NCBI GenBank assembly: GCA_026874595.1
Contig: CM049307.1
Location: 73,632,643-73,696,642 of the forward strand
Source: Sipunculus nudus
Lineage: Eukaryota; Annelida; Sipuncula; Golfingiida; Sipunculidae
Direction: 5' to 3'
Length of the DNA: 64,000 nt
The number at the start of each line of letters is the position of its first letter. The stretch's first letter is position 1. The translations under genes were made by a program, and so were the position numbers. The notes beneath the pieces are model-generated. The model searched no databases and was not told where the DNA came from. It saw nothing but the letters and a program-made list of their open reading frames with translations. Below, piece after piece: positions 1 to 11,700 of the stretch.

Positions 1-295
1 AGGCCCAGTGACTACTGCACCTGTGGGCCCTGGGTGTGTTATCACCCCCACTGCCACTGAGGGACCCCCTAAAGGTGCGCCGAATGAAACACAGCAGTTG
101 GGCACGGTTTTCCCATTATGCCTGTCATGACCTCAACTTAGATTCAAACTCACCATATCCAGGCTTTGATATGTTATTATTCAGTCTTCCAGAATTCAGG
201 TTTTATATGCACAGGACAAGGATTAATCCAGAAGTCATAGTGCCATTTTCTGAGGTTCAGATGTTCAAGTGACAAATCACTATTATGCCACTTTG

Positions 296-365
296 ACAAC
301 AGCGGGATTAGTACCGGGGACCTAAGGCTAGCCCTGAAGTCCGACACCTTAACCACTAAGCTTAT
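296..365 (-). repeat. tRNA-derived SINE head
   Basis: Read on the minus strand this is tRNA-like: a box-A-like stretch (TTAGTGGTTAAGG) followed about 35 bases on by a weak box-B-like stretch (GGTCCCCGGTACTAATCC). No 7-bp acceptor stem pairs and the anticodon arm is poor, so this is a SINE remnant and not a tRNA gene. Confidence 0.5.
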
Positions 366-430
366 TCCTACCCCATGACCCCATTTTCAAGGTCAAAGAA
401 AATATCAATCATGTAATGAAAGTCACATAC

Positions 431-541
431 CCCAACTACTGCTGAGCGAGACTTATCATCATCAGAGGCTGTAGTTGATGCTGCCAGCAACAGGACAGCT
501 GTAAAAACCAGCAAGATCGAGTGGCTGGTCGCTGCAGCCAT
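431..541 (-). CDS. Signal-peptide first exon of an unidentified secreted/ER protein (partial)
   Basis: This exon encodes 37 residues and starts at an ATG in a strong context (CACCATGG). The protein begins MAAATSHS, then has a hydrophobic core (ILLVFTAVLLLAA, about residues 9-21), a likely signal-peptidase site near STTAS (22-26) and an acidic/basic stretch DDDKSRS. The exon ends after a complete codon at a good donor (GTATGT at 425-430, minus strand), so the gene continues to the left beyond the window. An in-frame upstream ATG near 679 would add 46 residues, but the Kozak match and the typical signal-peptide length favour 541. The function cannot be told from this fragment. The final SAVVG would suit the start of several ER-protein families, including Hsp70-type chaperones, but that is only a guess. 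It lies upstream-to-downstream with COX18 on the same strand, about 5 kb from its 3' end. Confidence 0.6.
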
Positions 542-1780
542 GGTGCTGTCTAAGAACAGGCAGACTGAAGCTGTAAAACAGAACAGGAAGATAGTTACCA
601 GATGTAAAATACAGCAGCATAAACTGAAATCAAATACTCCTGCCACTGTCACTCCCACCATGGCTGAAAAGGTCTGCACAACAACCTAGTTATAAGGATT
701 CCTGCACCATCTGACACTGGGGAGTAGTGAAGGAATGTACTGGTATCACACAAGACTTAATTTCCAAGGACCTCACCTGAGTCACCTTTCTTCCTTAAAA
801 ATGAAATTTTTAATTTTCTATTCAAACAAATTTATAATTGCAATTTAAAGCAGGAAACAAATATATTTATAAAAAAGAAAACAGAGGCTTACATGATGCA
901 CTCTACATTTTTAAAAAAACATTATTAAAATATTTAAAAAAAAATTAATGAAAATTTATGCAAGTTTCTGTTTAAAACTGAGGTTAAAAAAAAGAAGAAA
1001 TATGGTACTTATATAAAAAGTGAAAGAAAATGGCATTAGGAAATACATTTCAGAAACTCAGGTAAAGAATTGTACAGGGCTCATTTGTGACGGCACAAAT
1101 GATTAGATTAAGGTGACATCTTTATGAGTGATGGTTAGATTTCTTCAGATAACGTTAAAAGCATCAAGTGTTCATGTTTTCTTTAATGAAATCAGATTGG
1201 TTGAATACACTGACCTTACAGGTGTATAAATCCACAGCAACAGCAGCTTAGGTAACTCCACCAGCACTGAAATCTTGATGCAGCGCAGTTCCAATCCTGC
1301 ATCAGCAATCAGTGTAAGCCCAGCCGATTAGGAGCAGGGCACTACAATCCCTCATCTAAACTCTCAATTGGTTTTCTCTGGTTACATCCTTGCCACAATA
1401 CTGGGGTTACTGGGGTCAAACCAAGCTCCCCGCCCCCATACATGAGTCCTAGTTGGTCGGGGAACAGGATCTACATGTAGCTCTGTTACGATTGTGGACA
1501 ACCACTTGAAGGAAAACTCCCTCTGTGGGTTTCACAATTAAATAACTACACTTTTATCTGCAGTGTCAGCAACTCATATTCATATTTAGACTCATGACAT
1601 AAATAATAATATTTCAGATGATTTGAATCACATATATTTTCATTACTAATCCTTTTCCACAATGATGATGGTGTGAAACAAGTTTTGAAAAATCACTTTA
1701 TCTGTAAAATGCAAGTTGGCTAATACATTTATTGATGGCTTTGACAGGAATAATACAATTTTTGCTGGCTCTGATAAACA
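542..1780. other. Non-coding, AT-rich upstream region
   Basis: This stretch should contain the promoter and 5' UTR of the signal-peptide gene. It has A/T runs between about 800 and 1000, and no exon, tRNA or recognisable repeat boundary that I can support. Confidence 0.4.
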
Positions 1781-1782
1781 AG

Positions 1783-2960
1783 TGGCCCAGGGGCCCCAGC
1801 TTAATTAAAGGAACCTTGAACAATAGGTAAATGACTCCCAGAGTGCTTATAATCATGCGTTTTGTCAATAGACCTTAGATATAGGTTACATTGGCTTTAT
1901 TCTACATCCAGTTGTTACCATTTGTGTCCATCTGACTAAGAGAGTCATAAAATCATGTTCTTTCACACAGCTTGCAAAATATAGGTCAGTGACACAATTT
2001 AAAATTTCCAAGAAATTTTTAAAGGAACCTCCCTGGATCTTAATGAAATTAGAAGTTTCTAGGGCCAACTGTTACCAATCATGCAAATCTGTCCTATAAG
2101 GTGCTCAAATCATGTTGTTTTACATATTTTTCAAAATATAGGGATCATCTTATTTCAGATTTCTGAGGAGATTTGCCTAGAACTCCCCTGGATGTACAGT
2201 TAGAAGTTGTTAGTTCTAATGGTTACGGTTTATTCCCTATTAACAGCCAGACTGCTTCATTAGGTCTCAACAAATAGTGGTAACATTAAAAAAATACAGG
2301 TGGCACCACCAGTCTACAGGAACTGATGAAACACTCCATGATCAATATGCATGCAAAGAATCATGGCGATCAATGCATCATTTATACAGAAACTGGGGCT
2401 TTTGTATCATATTTTTAAGAATTCGGGGGGGGGGGGGGGTGGGGGGAGTTTACTTGTGAGCCCCAGAGTTTGGAAGATATGGGTAGCAGAGACCTAATTT
2501 CAGGAGGGACACTGTTGATTTTTAAGGGACCTCCCAGGATGTCAAGAAAGATTCTAGGTCTAATGGTTATGATTTGTGCCCCATTAATGAATGACTGCTT
2601 CATTAAAAGGTCTCAAAATTAGAGAAAAAATGCGTAAAAATTTTGAAAATTAAAGGTGGCCCCACCAATCTGCAGGAAGTTAAGAAACACTCCATGGTCA
2701 ATATGCATGTACAGAAGCATGGTGATCAATGCATTAGTTATTCAGATATTTGAGCTTTTGTATCAAAATGTTTATTATTCTGAGGGGTACTTACGGGCCC
2801 TATAGCCCAGAGGATATGGGTAACAGAGACCTAAATTCAGATTTTTCAAGGAGATTTTTTATTGACCTCCTTAAATGTTCAGTTATAAGTTTCTATGTCC
2901 AACAATTTGTGCCCTGTTTCAGTCAGTTAGCTAAAAATAATCAATATGATTAATGATATG
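1783..2960 (+). mobile_element. Helitron-like (HINE/pearl-type) remnant with repeated core units
   Basis: It opens with the head shared by other copies in the window (AAGTGGCCCAGG...CAGCTTAA). Degenerate core repeats follow. One type is about 180 bp (near 1870 and 2100). The other is about 350 bp, with units near 2283 and 2646 that share the marks GGTGGCNCCACCA, ATCAATATGCATG and GAGGATATGGGTA. A poly-G tract (about 2427-2440) interrupts it. The 3' hairpin seen in other copies is missing, so it is truncated. Confidence 0.5.
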
Positions 2961-3664
2961 GCTCTGACAAAAACTGAAATTAAAAAGATACAATATTTCA
3001 AACTGATACAAGCAAACCAAACATGTTTTTGTGTCTTTTAATATTCTATAGAAACATATTTAAGAGGGAAAATGAAAGTGTATCATTAAAATATTTCACC
3101 AAAACATATTTTTCACACCAAATTTTTACAGACCCTAATGTAAAACAACTGGTCTGATGGTAGAATTACAACAGAGCCAAGAATCTATTTTCCCTGTTTC
3201 ACTTTCTTGCTGGTCCAGGCAAATTTTTGTACTTTTCACAAAATAAAAAAAAAACTAGGGTACATACACAATCTATATGCAGGATAGTATGTTTAGCATC
3301 CTACTGATATGCACCTTGTAAAATTTCAATCATGGACTGTAATGGCTTAAATCTATGAGACATTTTCTCAATACTTCTTATGCTAAAAAAGAAAGTAAAT
3401 TTATTGATTTAAAAAAAATATCAGGTTGACCTATATTACTGTCAAATGCTCCTCAGATACAGGTCTCCTTGACAAATGTTTTGAAGCTGAAAATACAACA
3501 TGTATGAGAGTTTTAACACCCAGTCATAAAAGTAGGCCTGCCACAGAGCAGTATAAACAGAACAGCCTGTCTCAGCATGTGAGCATTTCATCTCAAGCAC
3601 TGCCCTCAGGCACCTCCAGCAGCTCTACAGCAACCTGTTATCTTACAATGCTACTTCACCATCA

Positions 3665-4190
3665 ACTTCAAGGCAGTTGGGGGGGGGGGGGGGGGGGGTC
3701 AGGGAATTAAACCTCCCCTCTCTACCAGAAGAGAACTTTCTTTGCAGAAAAAAAAGGGGGGGGGGGGTCCTTACTTGATCAGTTCCCTTTTCGGAAATGT
3801 GGAACTTTTTTACATGGAGTGTAAAAAGTAAACCCTTTTATTTCACAAAATTCTGGGATTGCTTATTAAACATTCTCTGTCACACTAAAATGTTACTCAC
3901 AATCCTTCACAACTACCTATCTCCTGCAAAGAATTTTTTTAGTACTGGACTTTTCCCCCACCTATTCCCCCAAATGTCAGGAAAAACACAGCCAAAAAAG
4001 ACATCTTTTGGTACGAGGGGAGGGGGAACTAACTCCTCCCCTTGCCCTTTCAGAGGTGTGGAACTGTTTGCAGTGTTTTACAGTGTTTTGCAGTGTTTTT
4101 CACAATCCTTAAGAACTACATATGTCCTGCAAAGGATTTTTATAACCAGACTTTCATCTATCACTTTCTTTTGTCTATAGACTTCTCTGA
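3665..4190 (+). repeat. Tandem pair of degenerate ~255 bp units with poly-G tracts
   Basis: Two diverged units share TGTGGAACT, CACAATCCTT and CTCCTGCAAAG-like words about 255 bp apart (from roughly 3795 and 4055). They are preceded by two long G runs (3679-3698 and 3757-3768). An open frame of 127 codons here runs through the repeat and has no protein features. Confidence 0.4.
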
Positions 4191-4672
4191 CACAATGATC
4201 AGAGTAGTTGGGTGTATTTGACATTTGATATGACAATCTATGGATGGGTGATCAACCATTTTACTGTTCGAATTATAAATATTTCATTTTGATGAACATG
4301 TTTGAACACAATGGCAGCCTATTGACTGCATGAGTAGATATTATGTCTAACAACTTTCACACTTTTTACTAAAAATTTCAGCAGAGTACTCTGTGGTATG
4401 AACACACAAACACATCAACAACAGAATGTCAGCATTACCAAATATGTTATAGCCAGGGTAATGACCTGGCATATATAGGCACACACACACAAATATAATA
4501 AAGTCTTTATCAATGAACCATCAAAAACAAGACACAAACAAACAACTTGTTTTTATTACACAATTACCCTTCATTTTATCTACATGCATGATACATTAAC
4601 ATTTTATTAACCACTTCACATGGCACTGAATTCTGGCAGCCTTTATATTGGCCTGGGATGAGGAGCTAATAA

Positions 4673-4872
4673 ACAGAAGCACATCCAGGGGGTGGGGGGT
4701 TGGAACCCCTTTTTCAGTCACTGCAACCTTTACGTAAGGGGTTCAGACCAATTTTCTGGAGTCTGGACCCCCCCCCCCTTTCCTGGACCTTGAAACCACT
4801 TTTTTAGGTTTTGTCATTAGTCCTCCTCGGCTGACCCCTTCCTTTTCCTAAATCCTGCATCAGCTTCTGATG
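4673..4872. mobile_element. Short MITE-like element with inverted ends
   Basis: The left end reads CAGAAGCACATCCAGGGGG; the right end, read on the minus strand, is CAGAAGCTGATGCAGGATTT. This gives imperfect inverted termini about 200 bp apart around G/C-rich tracts. The ends resemble those of the larger element at 8609-11923 (CAG-N-GGCGGATCCAG). It is strongly decayed. Confidence 0.35.
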
Positions 4873-5404
4873 AATAACCATGCATGTCAACAACCATGGA
4901 CACAGTCATTCCTTAATATGACTGAACATTTAGTTGCAGAATATTTTGTATTTAAATGAAGTTATATATGCAAGACACCTGAGACATTTGACACATCTTA
5001 AGTACAGCAGCTAGCTTGGAAATTTCATCCCAGCGGTCAGTACATATGGCCTGAGTGTACTCCACTGGGCTGATACAGACATGTGCAAGGCCAACATACC
5101 CTGTTTTAACAATACAAACAAGGCATCTAATGTCATATTACATAGGTCAAGACACCTGTACCCAGTAAATTGCATGTGTGGTCCACTAAAACTATAGTCC
5201 ATTCCACCACTCTTGTCAAACTTTTTTTCATGATAATTTTGCTAAAATGCACTTTTGTTGTGTCACACATATGTCCCTCCAACATTACATGGATAAACTG
5301 ATATAGCAACTGGAAATGATGCCATGTTTTATGCAGCTCTTCCTTAAGAAGTTAACACTGTCCCTGTGTGGCAAAGACAGTAAATAAATTCATTTCATAC
5401 TAAT

Positions 5405-5410
5405 TTTATT
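5405..5410 (-). terminator. Polyadenylation signal for COX18
   Basis: AATAAA on the minus strand lies 135 bases past the COX18 stop codon, a normal distance for a 3' UTR. Confidence 0.55.
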
Positions 5411-5544
5411 CATCATAAATTGCAACATTACCCCTTTGATAAAAGGGATTGAGTAGTAGCAAACAAAATAAATTTGAAAGAAATATCCCAAAAATATTAG
5501 GTAGACAGGGGTATTGGAACAGAGTATAGTATAATTCAGTATCA

Positions 5545-5730
5545 TCAATTTGTATCTTTCTTTTGTCTGGACATCTTCTGTTTGAGCATGTCTGTGATTT
5601 CTCTGTAAGGATGCTGTGGTTCTTTGGGCGTCTTCGGGATGCCTAATCCTCGTCGTACACGTGGTGACTTCAGCAGCATGTTCTGTGACAGTCCGTACAG
5701 ACTGGAACACACCCAGTAGTAAGCCATACA
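5545..5730 (-). CDS. COX18: COX18 exon 5 (last)
   Basis: It encodes residues 307-367 starting CMAYYWVCSSLYGLSQN, the final membrane segment, and a basic tail with ...LKQKMSRQKKDTN and a TGA stop. The acceptor is TCTTTTTCAG. It lies 12.3 kb from exon 4. Confidence 0.92.
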   Translation of the reverse strand, partial: CMAYYWVCSSLYGLSQNMLLKSPRVRRGLGIPKTPKEPQHPYREITDMLKQKMSRQKKDTN

Positions 5731-8697
5731 CTGAAAAAGATCATACCAATATGCTACACTATACTCAATAAAATGATCCATCCTGGATAAATGAAAGCCA
5801 GTTGAGTGCAAAAACTAACACAAGTCTGATTTTCCAAGTTCTAAAAACACACAAAAATGTTTGCATAATTTGCATAATTTAGGTCAGAGTGACCTTATTT
5901 TGGGTATGCATGGAGATTTACTAAGAAGCTGTCTGGATCTTCAGTGAAAAACTTTCCAGATCATATGGTAATGATATGTGCCCTGTTAATGGCTGGATGA
6001 CTGGATGATTGACAAAGTGTGATCACTTATAGCTCAGATGACCTATGGTAAGCTGAGCTAAAAAAAACTAAAATCACCATCTTGAAGATGATGCTTTGAG
6101 GAAAAACTACAATTAGAGTATGATGAGCAGTCTTTCCTGAAAAGTAATTCATTCCTGAGATTATAAGAAAACTTCCATAATTTTGCTTGTACCTGGATTC
6201 TTGATTTTCATAACCTGAGAACAGTACTTAATTAATGGCCCTGGGCCATGATGCTCAGCTTAATTTGAAAATCATGAGATGCATGTTTTAATGATTGACG
6301 TTATGATCTAGTGAAAATATTTGTCAAGGAACCTTGAACAATGGGTAAAATGACTTCCAGAGTACTCAAAATCATTTTGCCCCCATAGTCCTTAGAAAAT
6401 AGGGAACTATGACCTGTGACCCTATTTAAGGTTTCCAAGAACATACTATTAGGAATACCCTAGATGTTAAGTTAGAAATTTCTATGTCAATCTGCTATGA
6501 CTTGAGTCAATCTGACTACAAGGTACTCAAATCATATTCTTTCACATAACTCACAGAATAAAGGTTATAGGCTACTTCTGAGGTTGGAAGATATAAGTCA
6601 CAGTGAACTTATTTCAGGTTTTAAAGGAACTTTTTATGAAACCCCATGGGTGTACAGTTAGAAGTTTCTAAGTCCAACGTTTATGATTTGTGCCCTGTTA
6701 ATGGACAAACAGACCGGCAGATAGATGGACAATGGACAAAGAGTGATCGCTATAGCTAAGATGACTTTCAGTCAGCTGAGATATAAACCTACCTTAAAAC
6801 CCATCCAGTCTAATTCTATACATTACTAATGCCATTCTTATCTGACTTTTTTGCTAAGTTAAGGAATGGAATGATATTTGAACCAGGAATATTTGGGTGG
6901 TATAATGGTAGGCTCTTAACGCAGCACTTAAGCTCTGCAGTCATCCCAGATACCCCTTGTTTTAACATCTGCTTTGTTTAGCAAGATTATCTGGGTTTTA
7001 CCACCAGGGCTTGCACAGAGCAAAAAATTGTAATCAGAGCAATGAGAGCATGGCATCACAGTATGCATCAAGCTCCAAGTTTTAAACATGTTACACCCTC
7101 TCCCTTTGGTCTAATAACACTGGTTCTGGTTCAGGGCCATCAAGACTGCAGTGTGTAACAACCAGAGGAGCTAATATAATGGTGGTAGACTTGTTTTTAG
7201 GCATTCAGATCACAGCGACAACATGCATGGTTCAATTCATTGGTTTTCACTTTAACATTCAAAGGTGAGAGTTCAGCCTAAAGCTTAAAAATAAATTTGA
7301 AGTTCATATAGTCCAGATAGAGTTTGTAGGCATCTACTTAGTAGTGACTCTTGGTTTATGATTTATTTCTTGATTTATGCATGGAAAAATAAAGCATAAA
7401 TCACAATAGTCATAAACTTGATAAATTATGTCTTTGTATGCAGCTAATGCCTATATGGTTTAAAAGAAAATCGACTACAGTCTAACTATGAGTCAACTGT
7501 TAGGAAATTGTCTTAATATCCTGAAAAGCAATTTCATCAAACTCCAATAATAACTTGTCATCAGAGAGCGAAGCTTGTGTAATGTTGAATCTGTGGATCA
7601 AATGTGGACTCAAACATGTTTTGTTCAACAGTTTAAGGTAAAAGTGGAGGGAAGTAAGACTACTAAAATTAAAATTACATTACACCTGTCATCATCTATT
7701 TCTTTCAATAACGAAAAATAATTTTAACATTATTTTTATGTCAGGACAGATCAGTTATGAATCCTGAAATGAATACTATCACTAAGACCACACACCTGAT
7801 ACATCCTTCATCATGCGTGCCACAGTCCTGACACCAACAATACCACTTAACCTCAGACCATCACCAGTGTTTATTTAGGGACCCATTGTGAACAAGGGTC
7901 TGTCTCATTCATTGTGTTATACACAATAAAGTCATTGTATTGATAACTTATTTATCTTTAAAGGGCATATTCCAATATCTATTCACTAATGATAATCACT
8001 TGAAGCTTTTACAAAATAGGCAAAAAAACTGATCCCACTGCAAAAAGGTTGTTTATTTTGTTTACATCCATGTGTTTATTACACAAGGTTCATACACTTA
8101 TCATGAGAAAAATTTAAAGCACTTTTCAAGCACTTTTCAAGGACCTGAAAAGTATTTTCAAGGACATCAAAATTTATGTACCATCAGTGCTCCCTCACCC
8201 ATGCATGTTGCCGACATCAAAATTCTTGTAACACAAAATGCAATATAATATTTATAATGAGGGGATGGGCCATATAGTGTGATTAAAAGGCTAGGAAAGG
8301 TAAGATAAGTAATAGTTATAAGGAAAAGACTCAGAAAAGTAACAAATTTAACCGAAATCTACACTAATAGCAATTGAAGCGCCTGTTAATACCCTTCGAT
8401 ATTGCCAGTCGCAGTTTAATACACAACGGCCCATTGTTTTAACTTTACATTCAAAATGATCACTCATCTTTGGCATGACCTTGACAGATTTAACTGATCT
8501 GATAACGAGGGTCTATATTATAAAACCTATAATTTCTCGAATAGGGATCTCTGATTTGCCGACTAGCTCAAACTTTAGCAAATTATATGCTCCAACAGAA
8601 GGGGTGCCCAGGGGCGGATCCAGGATTTTGCAAGTGGGGGGGCTAGAAGATACTTTGCATAATATATATATTGGTAAAGGTACTTGCCATAGACATT

Positions 8698-8745
<48 letters not shown>

Positions 8746-11700
8746 CTCGTTGGATATGTTATTTGAATTTAAGTCAGTTTGTACCTATGAAAAAAAACTG
8801 AATTCTTTGCCATTTTAAAAACGAAAAACTGCCCTTTTCTGTTCATAAACTTCATAACAGATGTTCACATTTTTAAAGGTCTCAAAAATAGAGAAAAAAA
8901 TTTGTAAAAAATCTAAAAATACAGCTGGCGCCACCAGTCTGCAGGAAGTGATGGAACATCTCATGATCAATATGTATGCCAAAAATCATGACCATCAGTC
9001 AAGTAGTTAATGAGATATTGAAGTTTTTGTATGAAATTTTTGACTTTTCTGGGGGGTACTTTGGGGCCCCATAGCTCGAAGGATATGGGTAACAGAGACC
9101 TAATTTCTGGTTTCCAAGGAGATTTTTTATGGACCTCTCAGTGTATCAAGAATTAAGATTCTAGGTCTAGGCTTTACGATTTGTGCCTTGTTAACAGATG
9201 TTCACATTTTTAAAGGTCTCAAAAATAGAGAAAAAAATTTGTAAAAAATCGAAAAATACAGGTGGCGCCACCAGTCTGCAGGAAGCGATGGAACATCTCA
9301 TGATCAATATGTATGCCAAAAATCATGACAATCAGTCAAGTAGTTAATGAGATATTGAAGTTTTTGTATGAAATTTTTTACTTTTCTGGGGGGTACTTTG
9401 GGGCCCCATAGCTCGAAGGATATGGGTAACAGAGACCTAATTTCTGGTTTCCAAGGAGATTTTTCATGGACCTCTCAGAATCCCAAGTTACAAGGTTCTA
9501 GGTTCAGCGGTTACGATTTGTGCCTGTTTAACGGACGAACAGACGGACAGACGGACGACGGACAAAGAGTGATCGCTATAGCTCAGATGACTTTCAGTCA
9601 TCTGAGCTAAAAATCAACTGTTATTGATGGATGAGAGAAAGAGGTACCGAATGGCCAGTGCCACATTCAGTCTCTTGTAAACATGTAGTCGTAGTTTCGG
9701 TCTAACATTTAATGAGTTGCAGGCTGGAAACTAACAAAACATAACTCCTAGGCTATAAATATCAAAATATACCTTTTGCATTTTCCCACTTCATATACGA
9801 TCTGACAATTTGTAAATTGTGAAATTGTTGTAAATGGGAACAGATGTGCAACATAATATTTTCCGGAGACATAGTTTACAACTGGAAATTCATTAATGAA
9901 GTTGAGACTAAACGTAAATGCAGACTTTAAAGTCAGACAATTCATATTATGTGTATTTTATATTTTGTGTATTTACAGTTTATAGCGAGAATTATAGAAA
10001 TTCAAGAGAAATGTGGGGCAAGTTAACCAACTCGATTTTGCATAACCGGTCTGCTCGCTCCTTTCAGAAATTTATATCCAATTAAAGGTTCCCCTAAAAC
10101 CAAAAATAAAGACGGTCTTTTTCTTAATATATTTGTGAGATATTATTGTGATCCAGGTAAACATTGATTTTTTTTCTGGCTCTCCTCATAAGTCCGTCTA
10201 TAACTGTTGAGTACAGCTGCTAACAGACGAAACAACCAACGTCGATAATTACATGAAAACCTTGCTTCGTAGAGGAATAATTAACTCAAATAAAAACAGC
10301 AAATAAAAACTTCACTGGAGCAAGCAGTATGAATGGGGAATTCATAGTAAAAGAATAAATGACCTGGACATTATTTTTTTTCTATCAACCGATTTACAAA
10401 TGAAAATAAGTCTCGGGTATACATGTATTAATAATCTCTTTTTTAGGTATTGTATAGAGATGAACATGAGGTGTGAGCACAAGTGCCCAATGATGTAAAC
10501 AATTAGTTAATTAATTAATCTCAAATAATTGATGTCATAAAATAAAGACACAACTATACATATAAGCATTTTAGTTGCATTAAACATCATTGAAAAAGGC
10601 AAACGAATATCTCAAGACTACTTATTTAAGGCATTACTCACCAGCGTTTATTTTGAATAACTACTTTTCCATGTGTGCAGTTGCTTCATTAGTCTATAAT
10701 TTTTGCTTTAATGCGTTCAAACGTCAAATCTCTTTTATATATACGTCTGAAATTTAAAATGCATTACTCTATTCCTAGGATAAAGACAGGTGAATAAGGC
10801 CTGGTTTTTATTTTAACGCTTAATTATGTTCACAAGCAAGATGTCCAAGCCCAAGGACAGCTAGCATATCCCATGAGAAATGCTTGAGGGAGTCACGGTT
10901 GATAGATCATGTAGATCGAAATTTTTAACGTCTATAACCAATGTTGGAAAATGCCCAACTAATAATTTAAAAATACAACAAGGACCTTGGGCCACAATGG
11001 TCCCCGGCCATATGTTTAACTATGAAAGTGTGGCATCAGTGATGATGCGGGACGGACGAATGGATTGAAGGACTGACAGACGCGGACCATTTTAGAAGTC
11101 CTATCTCCTAATAGCCGTCTGCAGCGACGAAACGTCTTGCACCGTTAACGGACGACTGTTTCGTCGCCTCCCCATATATAGGGATAAGTGGTATTTGACC
11201 ACGATACGATCGTATTTTCCGAAAAAGACAGTTTTATTTTCAGTTACACGGATGGGGTGACATTAAAACTTCTTCACTATGACAAAAGTATCTTATTTTC
11301 AATACAACTGCAACATATTGGCAACTGTAAGTGTATTTTACTTTAGTTATTGTGTATTTTGGTCTAAGAAGACACGGGTCGTTCTGCTCATAACCGCCAT
11401 GACAGAAGCAGTTAGAATTTATATGTAGCGGCGACAATGTTATGTGTACTGGTCCAGTTTTGTACGAGTTAAAGACTTAATTAAGCAGGGTATTTATGCA
11501 ATTAGCTTACCATAACAGAATGTTGTCTTTAAAAAATGAGATACTCGAGTTACTGAGGGGGTTTCTCCCTTTATAGACCAAGATCATACACAGGTCAGAA
11601 CCCCACCCAAGTGCATACATGGGGTGGTGACTATAAAATGTACTCTCAGATATATCTAACATTTTATAGTCACCCTTGGTGGCTACTCTCCTAACGGCGG

